Part shown: positions 1 through 4,626 of the stretch, in pieces
Position numbering within the stretch: the first letter of the stretch is position 1
Layout of the letters: every line of letters starts with the position of its first letter
Assembly: GCA_009776385.1 (NCBI GenBank)
Contig: WRFT01000145.1
Location: 1-5,027 of the forward strand
Length of the DNA: 5,027 bases
Reading direction: 5' to 3'
DNA from: Clostridia bacterium
GTDB lineage: Bacteria; Bacillota; Clostridia; Christensenellales; Aristaeellaceae
Program-made: the position numbers and the translations under genes
The notes under the pieces: generated by a model
Seen by the model: the letters and a program-made list of their open reading frames with translations, nothing else
Databases searched by the model: none
What the model was told of the DNA's origin: nothing

Positions 1-12
1 CGTTTCCTTCCC

Positions 13-138
13 CGTCTTCGCGAGCGTGGCGTGGCGATCCAGAGGTTCCTTACCTTGTTAAAGTAATCTGTATAAAAAGCGTAATATTAAATGGTAAAAA
101 TCTGGATCGCCACACCGTTCACACGGCTCGCGAAGACG
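13..138. repeat. Inverted-repeat (MITE/REP-like) element
   Basis: Two long imperfect inverted arms flank an AT-rich centre. The outer 13 bp at 13-25 (CGTCTTCGCGAGC) are the exact reverse complement of 126-138, and the inner 13 bp at 31-43 (GTGGCGATCCAGA) are the exact reverse complement of 101-113. The middle of the right arm carries a few extra bases, so the full arms pair with an internal bulge. The centre (44-100) is AT-rich and has no open frame of note. The arm resembles the dispersed palindromic repeats of the GTCAT-GCGAG-CAATCC kind scattered between genes in many bacteria; that likeness is from memory and was not searched. No transposase and no clear target-site duplication are visible. 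The transcript would fold into a long hairpin, but there is no T-run after it. Confidence 0.75.
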
Positions 139-344
139 TAAATGATGGCCGAAATGTAAAGGGTGGCAGTTATCTATCTCATTAACGCATTACCCTCGAT
201 ACGTCATCGCGAGCGTGAGTGTGGGGATCCAAGGTTCCTCCCTGTCCTTTTCGCGTATTTCGCGGTTAAACCGTCCACTCCCCCCCTTTTTCACGTTTTT
301 CGTGTTTTCCCTCTGCTAACCCCTAACGGTTCTAAACAAAACGC
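139..344. other. Non-coding upstream region, small hairpins only
   Basis: Apart from the repeat copy at 202-239, I see no gene here. Small palindromes are present: CGCG-TATTT-CGCG (252-264), CGGTTAAACCG (263-273), a run of seven C (280-286), and CACG-TTTTT-CGTG followed by TTTT (292-308). The last could be a weak terminator for a gene left of the window, but its 4-bp stem is too short to call. An open frame at 163-348 runs through the repeat and is not credible as a gene. Confidence 0.5.
202..239 (+). repeat. Third copy of the repeat arm
   Basis: This 38-bp stretch is a direct, diverged copy of the left arm at 13-50. Both begin CGTC-TCGCGAGCGTG and end GATCCA-AGGTTCCT, with a few substitutions and one single-base gap each way between them. 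It has no inverted partner nearby, so it is a solitary arm or the remnant of a second element. Its presence suggests that this intergenic region has collected several members of one dispersed repeat family. Confidence 0.65.
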
Positions 345-372
345 TTGATTTTTCACGGGTGATTGGTACAAT
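345..372 (+). promoter_or_regulatory. Promoter of the selAB operon
   Basis: A sigma-A type promoter is readable: -35 TTGATT (345-350), a 16-nt spacer, and -10 TACAAT (367-372), preceded by TG at 364-365, which makes it an extended -10 (TGGTACAAT). Transcription should start near 379-380, leaving a leader of about 32 nt before the selA ATG. The leader has only a weak ribosome-binding site: GTGAG at 398-402 lies 9 nt before the ATG. No operator or riboswitch is evident in so short a leader. Confidence 0.6.
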
Positions 373-411
373 CCAAAGGGACAAACTTTTAAGAAACGTG
401 AGCGATTCAGC

Positions 412-1794
412 ATGACAAATGAACGGCTCAAGCAAATTCCAAAGATGGACGCGTTGCTCAATCACCCTTCACTGGCGGAAAGCCTGCGTGTGTACGGCCG
501 TACCGCGGCACTGGCAGCCGCGCGCGAGGTGCTTGATGAGGTGCGTCAGGCGCTGTCGGATCCGTTGACGCCGGTACCGGCCATGGAAGCACTCGCGGGC
601 AGTGTGGCGCAATGCCTTCGGCTGGCAGGCGTCCCCTCGCTTCGCCGGGTGATTAACGCCACAGGCGTACTGTTGCATACCAATCTGGGGCGCGCGCCGC
701 TGACACAAGAGGCGGCGGCGATGGCGGAGGAAGCGGCATGCGGGTATACGACGCTGGAATACAATGTGTCCGACGGCAATCGCGGCAGCCGTCATGCCCA
801 TGTGTCACAGCTGTTATGTGAACTGACGGGCGCTCAAGACGCGATGGTGGTCAACAACAACGCCGCCGCGGTACTGCTCATGCTCAGCGCGCTGACGCGG
901 GATCGGGAAGTGATTGTGTCCAGGGGCGAGCTGATTGAAATAGGCGGCTCCTTCCGCATTCCGGACATGATGGCCTTGTCCGGGGCGGTTTTGCTTGAGG
1001 TGGGAACCACCAACCGTACCCGTGCCGCCGATTACGCTGCCGCCGTAACGGAGAAGACCGGCGCGTTGATGATGGCGCATACCAGCAACTTTAAAATCGT
1101 GGGGTTCACCCAAAAGGCAAGCCTGGAGGAATTGGTGGCGCTCGGGCGTGAGCGTGGCGTTCCCGTGTTTTATGATGTAGGCAGCGGTTCCCTGCTGCCG
1201 CTGCCGGGGTATTTACCGGATGAGCCGCGCATCGCCGAATGTATTAAAAAGGGAGCCGATGTCGTGTGCTTCAGCGGAGATAAACTGCTGGGCGGCCCGC
1301 AAGCCGGTATCCTACTGGGCGGGGCCGAGTATATTGCGTGCATGAAAACGCATCCGCTGGCGCGCGTGCTGCGGGTGGATAAAATGACCTTGGCGGCGCT
1401 GGAAGCCACGCTTCGCCTATACCGTGATCCGCCTCGGGCTGTTGAAAACATCCCTATTCTGCGTATGCTGACCGCTTCCGTGGAGGCGCTTTATCAAAAA
1501 GCGGAAAGATTGGTCAATCTTTTAAACTTCCTTATCCCCGAACCGCTCGTTTTAAACGATTCGGGCCAAGTAGGGGGCGGCGCCGCGCCCGGGGAGGCGC
1601 TGCCATCCGTCACGGTAGCCTTATCGCCTGCCCGCGGTGTGCGCTGGCTTGAAGAAGCGCTGCGGCAAAATGATCCGCCCATCATCGCCCGCATCGCGCA
1701 GGACAGGCTCCTTTTGGACATGCGTACCCTGGAAGAAACCGATTTTCCGCAGATTATCGCCTGTCTGCGCAGGCTTGAGAAGGCGGCATCATGA
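412..1794 (+). CDS. selA: L-seryl-tRNA(Sec) selenium transferase (SelA)
   Basis: SelA is the cytosolic PLP enzyme that converts Ser-tRNA(Sec) to Sec-tRNA(Sec) using selenophosphate; in studied bacteria it is a large ring-shaped oligomer. The 460-residue length matches the family (about 460). The N-terminal tRNA-binding segment (about 1-60) carries the usual LKQIPKMDALL start and a Leu/Arg-rich helix. The fold-type I PLP domain follows: VINATGVLLHTNLGRAPL (80-97), the cofactor-phosphate region NNNAAA (148-153), RGELIEIGGSFRIPDMM (171-187), and the Schiff-base lysine K291 in SGDKLLGGPQAG. The C-terminal domain ends in a typical DMRTL-x9-I segment. The ATG at 412 is chosen because the protein then begins exactly as the family does; the ribosome-binding site is weak. 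It is the first gene of the operon and its TGA overlaps the selB ATG. No disrupting change is seen. Confidence 0.97.
   Translation: MTNERLKQIPKMDALLNHPSLAESLRVYGRTAALAAAREVLDEVRQALSDPLTPVPAMEALAGSVAQCLRLAGVPSLRRVINATGVLLHTNLGRAPLTQEAAAMAEEAACGYTTLEYNVSDGNRGSRHAHVSQLLCELTGAQDAMVVNNNAAAVLLMLSALTRDREVIVSRGELIEIGGSFRIPDMMALSGAVLLEVGTTNRTRAADYAAAVTEKTGALMMAHTSNFKIVGFTQKASLEELVALGRERGVPVFYDVGSGSLLPLPGYLPDEPRIAECIKKGADVVCFSGDKLLGGPQAGILLGGAEYIACMKTHPLARVLRVDKMTLAALEATLRLYRDPPRAVENIPILRMLTASVEALYQKAERLVNLLNFLIPEPLVLNDSGQVGGGAAPGEALPSVTVALSPARGVRWLEEALRQNDPPIIARIAQDRLLLDMRTLEETDFPQIIACLRRLEKAAS
1778..1783 (+). promoter_or_regulatory. selB ribosome-binding site inside selA
   Basis: AGAAGG lies 7 nt before the selB ATG at 1791 and within the last codons of selA. 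Together with the ATGA overlap (1791-1794), it supports this selB start and translational coupling of SelB to SelA. Confidence 0.6.
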
Positions 1795-3704
1795 ATCATA
1801 CCATTATCGGAACGGCGGGCCATGTGGATCATGGCAAAACGCTTCTTGTCAAGGCATTGACAGGCATGGATACCGACCGGCTTCAGGAAGAAAAGCGGCA
1901 GGGCATCACCATCGACTTGGGGTTTGCCTGGCTGACCCTTCCGGACGGCGGGCGGGTGGCGATTGTTGACGTGCCGGGGCATGAACGTTTTGTTCGTAAC
2001 ATGCTGGCGGGCGCGGGCGGCATTAACTTGGTGTTAATGGTCATCGCCGCCGACGACGGTGTCATGCCGCAAACCCGCGAGCACTTAGATATTTTATCAC
2101 TCCTGGGTGTTCAAGAGGGCATCATCGTCATTACCAAGGCGGATCTCGTGGATGCGGAATGGCTTGAAATTGTCAAGGAAGACATTGCGGGCCGGGTGGC
2201 GTCTTCCTTCTTAAAAGACGCGCCGATGCTGGCGGTGTCCTCCCACACAGGCCAAGGCATCGACGCGCTGCGCGCTTTAATTGTTCAAAAGGCGCGGGCA
2301 GCCGCTAACCGCAACCTGTCTTGCCCGTTTCGCGTTCCCATCGACAGGGTATTTACCATGGAAGGCTTCGGCACAGTCGCAACCGGGACATTAATTGAGG
2401 GCGCGCTTGCCAAGGAAAGCGAGGCGGAGCTTTATCCGTCCGGCTTACGCGTGAGGCTGCGAAAGGTGCAGGTACACGAAGAGACCGTAGATACCGCATG
2501 GGCGGGCCAGCGTGTCGCCATCAACTTGGCGGGTATCAAACGGGATGAGGTGCGCCGCGGGGATGTTTTAGCGGCGGCCGGTTCTATGGCCAACACCCGG
2601 ATGCTGGATGTGAAGCTGCGGGCGCTGGCAAGCGGCAAACGGGCGCTTTTAAACGGATCGCGCCTACATTTTTACCATGGAGCGCGCAGTTTGCTGTGCA
2701 AGCTCGTGCTTTTAGGTATGGATGCCTTAGAGCCCGGGCAGGAGGCGTACGCCCAGCTTCGTTTCTCGAAGGATATCGCGGTAAAAAAAGGCGACCGCTT
2801 TGTATTAAGGTTCTATTCTCCCGTAGAAACCGTGGGCGGCGGGGTCATACTGGACCCTTTGCCCCGCAAGCACCGCCGTAATGATGAGCGGGTACGGGAA
2901 GCGCTTGCCATACGCGAGATAGGCACGCCTGCCGAAACGCTGCTGCAGGCTATTCTGGATGCCTCGCCGTTTTACCCCCAGGTGGCGGACATACAAAAAA
3001 GCTTGGCGATGGACAGCGAAACCTTTAAAGCCGCGTTGGAAACCCTGATTCACGACGGAAGTGTACTGCGCCTGTCATTAAAAACGCTCATCGCCGCCGC
3101 GTTTAAAAACAACCTCAGCCTGCAGCTTATGCAGATACTTAAAGGTTATCATGCCGATAATCCGTTGCAGGCGGGTATGCGCCGCGATGAATTGCGGGGC
3201 CGCCTGATGCCCGGCCTGGACATACCCAGAGCCGACAAGATGCTGGATTATTTTTTACAAGAACACGTCATTACGGCAGCCGGGCCCAAGATCGCCCTGT
3301 ATGGATTTGTGGTGGAATACAGTGACGACGACAAGCGGTTACTTAATGAAATAGAGTCGCGGCTGCGTACCTCCGGGTTTATGCCGCCGTCTCAAGAGGA
3401 GTTGTTTGGGCTTTATCCCAAGGATAAGGCGGCGTTAAAACGCATCTTTGACGCGCAGCTGGACACGGGGAATTTTATCATGGTAGCGCCTCAGATGATA
3501 TTTAGCAGGGAGACGCTGGACAGGGCGTGGGAGCTGGCTAAAGCCTTTATTCAGGAAAACGGGCAAATCACCCTGGCGCAGTTTCGCGATATCATCGGCG
3601 CGTCCAGAAAATTCGCCCTGCCGCTGCTGGAATATTTTGACAAACAGGGGCTGACCCGCATGGAACAGGACGCACGCGTGCTTGACAAGAAACGAGGCGG
3701 GTGA
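1791..3704 (+). CDS. selB: Selenocysteine-specific elongation factor SelB
   Basis: SelB is the EF-Tu-like GTPase that carries Sec-tRNA(Sec) to ribosomes at UGA codons marked by a SECIS hairpin. The GTPase domain has G1 GHVDHGKT (10-17), a switch I stretch with RQGITIDLGF (36-45), G3 DVPGH (60-64), G4 TKAD (115-118, with the Thr-for-Asn seen in the SelB family), and a G5-like VSSHTGQGI (149-157). Beta-barrel domains II and III follow (about 178-360), including RVFTMEGFGTVATGTL (186-201). The C-terminal part (about 375-637) fits four winged helices, ending with ASRKFALPLLEYFDKQGLTR (604-623), the SECIS-binding end of the family. At 637 residues it is slightly longer than E. coli SelB (614). It overlaps selA by 4 nt and ends 18 nt before tRNA-Sec. 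Its own stop is TGA, and no SECIS-like hairpin directly follows. Confidence 0.97.
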   Translation: MNHTIIGTAGHVDHGKTLLVKALTGMDTDRLQEEKRQGITIDLGFAWLTLPDGGRVAIVDVPGHERFVRNMLAGAGGINLVLMVIAADDGVMPQTREHLDILSLLGVQEGIIVITKADLVDAEWLEIVKEDIAGRVASSFLKDAPMLAVSSHTGQGIDALRALIVQKARAAANRNLSCPFRVPIDRVFTMEGFGTVATGTLIEGALAKESEAELYPSGLRVRLRKVQVHEETVDTAWAGQRVAINLAGIKRDEVRRGDVLAAAGSMANTRMLDVKLRALASGKRALLNGSRLHFYHGARSLLCKLVLLGMDALEPGQEAYAQLRFSKDIAVKKGDRFVLRFYSPVETVGGGVILDPLPRKHRRNDERVREALAIREIGTPAETLLQAILDASPFYPQVADIQKSLAMDSETFKAALETLIHDGSVLRLSLKTLIAAAFKNNLSLQLMQILKGYHADNPLQAGMRRDELRGRLMPGLDIPRADKMLDYFLQEHVITAAGPKIALYGFVVEYSDDDKRLLNEIESRLRTSGFMPPSQEELFGLYPKDKAALKRIFDAQLDTGNFIMVAPQMIFSRETLDRAWELAKAFIQENGQITLAQFRDIIGASRKFALPLLEYFDKQGLTRMEQDARVLDKKRGG

Positions 3705-3710
3705 TACTGT
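3682..3710 (+). promoter_or_regulatory. Promoter of tRNA-Sec within the selB end
   Basis: A perfect -35 TTGACA (3682-3687) is followed after 17 nt by TACTGT (3705-3710), a poor -10 (3 of 6 matches) rescued by an upstream TG at 3702-3703 in extended -10 position. The TG is part of the selB stop codon TGA (3702-3704). Transcription would start near 3717, about 6 nt before the mature tRNA. This would let the tRNA be made apart from selAB. The weak -10 hexamer is the main doubt. Confidence 0.5.
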
Positions 3711-3722
3711 TAACCGCGTCAT

Positions 3723-3819
3723 GGGAGCAGACGGGTAACTGGTGTGCCCTCTGGTCTTCAAAACCAGTATGAGTAGTTTAACCTGCTCGGGTGGGTTCGA
3801 TTCCCACATGCTCTCGCCA
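3723..3819 (+). tRNA. selC: tRNA-Sec (anticodon TCA)
   Basis: This is the UGA-decoding selenocysteine tRNA, 97 nt with encoded CCA (3817-3819) and discriminator G3816. The acceptor is 3723-3729 with 3809-3815 (7 pairs, one G-T); an eighth position would be G3730 opposite A3808. The D stem is GGGTA/TGCCC (3733-3737 with 3745-3749) around a loop containing GG. The anticodon stem is CTGGT/ACCAG (3751-3755 with 3763-3767), loop CTTCAAA, anticodon TCA at 3758-3760. The long variable arm GAGTAG/CTGCTC (3771-3776 with 3783-3788, loop TTTAAC) is the hallmark of this tRNA, and the T arm is GTGGG-TTCGATT-CCCAC (3791-3807). It sits directly behind selB, which fits co-inheritance of the Sec decoding set. 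Two G/A mismatches at helix ends are unusual but do not suggest a pseudogene. Confidence 0.96.
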
Positions 3820-3824
3820 AACCG

Positions 3825-3854
3825 GGAACCTTGATTTTTCAAGGTTCCTTATTT
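3825..3854 (+). terminator. Rho-independent terminator after selC
   Basis: A perfect 10-bp hairpin, GGAACCTTGA (3825-3834), loop TTTT, TCAAGGTTCC (3839-3848), begins 5 nt after the tRNA CCA end and is followed by TTATTT. The T-run is short and interrupted, so termination may be partial, but position and stem strength fit the end of the selA-selB-selC unit. Confidence 0.75.
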
Positions 3855-3963
3855 GTCATATTGGGTCAAATGGCATCGTATTGTCTCTGCTTTTAACATG
3901 AAATTCCGAGTTACAATGCGGATAACGGCATATTATGTTGACACCAAATGTTAAATTACCGTA

Positions 3964-3975
3964 TTTCCGCGGAAA
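3964..3975. promoter_or_regulatory. 12-bp palindrome upstream of the promoter
   Basis: TTTCCGCGGAAA is a perfect 12-bp palindrome ending 14 bp before the -35 at 3990. Its place and symmetry would suit a dimeric regulator, but no known operator is recognised. An upstream TTGACA (3938-3943) with TATTTC (3962-3967) at 18 nt could form a weak second promoter whose -10 overlaps this palindrome. The sequence between 3855 and 3937 is AT-rich and shows nothing else I can name. Confidence 0.3.
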
Positions 3976-3989
3976 ATGTGAATAAATGC

Positions 3990-4017
3990 TTGCGTTTTGT
4001 GAAATGTAGCATATAAT
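3990..4017 (+). promoter_or_regulatory. Strong promoter of the RNA/zinc-ribbon unit
   Basis: The -35 TTGCGT (3990-3995), a 16-nt spacer and a consensus -10 TATAAT (4012-4017) make a strong sigma-A type promoter. The start would be near 4023-4025, about 254 nt before the ATG of the zinc-ribbon gene and just where the GC-rich, structured stretch begins. The lack of any coding gene in that gap is the main reason to suspect a functional RNA. Confidence 0.7.
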
Positions 4018-4020
4018 GAG

Positions 4021-4240
4021 CGTGGTTTTCCACTTCGGGCTGTGGTTGTAAGCCGAAGCCAGCCGCAGGCAAAACGGCCCACGTAAGTCGGTTTTATCGC
4101 CGATGATCATGGTGCGGTCTAGAAGTAAGACCGGCCGGGGCGGGTTCCGACCCCGAGAGAAGTGCGTAAGGACGATGTATCATCGCCGAGCATCCTTCCG
4201 GCCGGCGTGTGTGGGGTCAAAAACCAGGTCAGCCGAAGCG
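4021..4240 (+). ncRNA. Candidate structured RNA or long leader, class unknown
   Basis: Starting at the predicted transcript start, this stretch is markedly GC-rich and full of helices, unlike the AT-rich bases before it. Visible stems: CGTGG (4021-4025) with CCACG (4079-4083), enclosing CTTCGG (4033-4038) with CCGAAG (4053-4058); GGTCT (4116-4120) with AGACC (4128-4132), loop AGAAGTA; CGGGGCGG (4136-4143) with CCGACCCCG (4147-4155), one bulged A; CGATG (4173-4177) with CATCG (4181-4185). The self-complementary CCGGCCGG occurs at 4131-4138 and 4198-4205 and could join distant parts. GTAAG occurs four times (4048, 4083, 4125, 4166). No terminator separates it from the zinc-ribbon gene, so it may be a cis-acting leader, a processed RNA, or both. 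I could not match it to a known riboswitch, 6S, SRP, tmRNA or RNase P RNA by eye. The 3' limit is a guess. Confidence 0.5.
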
Positions 4241-4277
4241 GAGCCGATATCATTATTATTCGGGGGGTTACCAAGGC

Positions 4278-4556
4278 ATGTACGAAGACAAAACATTGGT
4301 ATGTAAAGACTGTGGCGCGGAGTTCGTGTTCACCGTAGGCGAGCAGGAGTTTTTCGCCGAAAAGGGATTCCAAAACATACCGACCCGCTGCAGGGACTGC
4401 CGCCAAGCCCGCAAGGTCAACCGTAACGCGGGGGGCCCGCGTGAGATGCACGACGCGATTTGTGCCGAGTGCGGCGCTGAAACGCAAGTTCCCTTCCTTC
4501 CTAAAAACGACAAGCCCATCTATTGCAGCGAGTGTTTTGCAGCCCGCCGCGGCTGA
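4278..4556 (+). CDS. Small double zinc-ribbon protein
   Basis: This 92-residue cytosolic protein has two zinc-ribbon units. The first (about 1-45) has C9-x2-C12 and C38-x2-C41 around the family signature FVFTVGEQEFFAEKGFQN, as in the probable zinc-ribbon family (zf-trcl) common in Clostridia. The second (about 58-90) has C62-x2-C65 and C83-x2-C86 with VPFLPKNDKPIYC, a module seen in many small bacterial zinc proteins. All eight cysteines are present. A basic linker (about 42-56) joins them, and there is no signal peptide or membrane segment. The ATG at 4278 is preferred over a GTG at 4209 because the family usually starts just before DKTLVC; GGGGGG (4262-4267) may serve as the ribosome-binding site, 10 nt upstream. 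The function of the family is not established; nucleic-acid binding is a guess. It lies behind a long structured leader and ends at a strong terminator. Confidence 0.85.
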   Translation: MYEDKTLVCKDCGAEFVFTVGEQEFFAEKGFQNIPTRCRDCRQARKVNRNAGGPREMHDAICAECGAETQVPFLPKNDKPIYCSECFAARRG

Positions 4557-4586
4557 TTAACCCCACGTCAAGATTGATGGAAAATG

Positions 4587-4615
4587 AGCCGCCGGGCAAC
4601 CGGCGGCTTGTTTTT
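4587..4615 (+). terminator. Rho-independent terminator after the zinc-ribbon gene
   Basis: AGCCGCCGG (4587-4595) pairs perfectly with CCGGCGGCT (4600-4608) around the tetraloop GCAA (a GNRA loop) and is followed by TGTTTTT. It lies 30 nt after the stop codon. On the other strand the hairpin is followed only by CATTTTCC, so it may stop the convergent gene less well. Confidence 0.92.
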
Positions 4616-4626
4616 ATGATTACTTG

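Noticed and set aside
163..348. Open frame of 61 codons starting at GTG upstream of selA
   Set aside because: It runs through the repeat arm and a C-run, has no ribosome-binding site, and its translation (for example RHRERECGDP) is just the repeat read in frame.
3435..3842. Minus-strand open frame of 135 codons across the selB end and selC
   Set aside because: It is antisense to conserved SelB residues and to the whole tRNA, so it is a shadow frame.
3723..3860. selC as an integration site for a mobile island
   Set aside because: No duplicated tRNA 3' end, integrase or phage-like gene lies downstream in the window.
4116..4161. Guanidine-I (ykkC) riboswitch-like words CTAG, GGGTTCCG and CCGAGAG
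   Set aside because: The words appear in order, but GGGTTCCG is followed at once by ACCCCGAGAG, leaving no room for the helix that separates them in ykkC RNAs, and the downstream ACGG element is missing. The gene downstream is not a guanidine gene.
4222..4231. CCAGGTCAG, similar to the SRP RNA core
   Set aside because: The SRP motif continues with CCGGAAGG-AGCAGC around a symmetric apical hairpin; here it continues CCGAAGCGGAGCC with no such hairpin.
4209..4277. N-terminal extension of the zinc-ribbon protein from GTG at 4209
   Set aside because: There is no ribosome-binding site before the GTG. The added 23 residues are low-complexity and the known family starts close to DKTLVC. The internal ATG at 4278 has a G-rich stretch at suitable distance.
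4103..4306. Open frame of 67 codons through the structured RNA
   Set aside because: It is very Arg-rich because it reads GC-rich stems, overlaps the zinc-ribbon gene in another frame, and shows no family motif.
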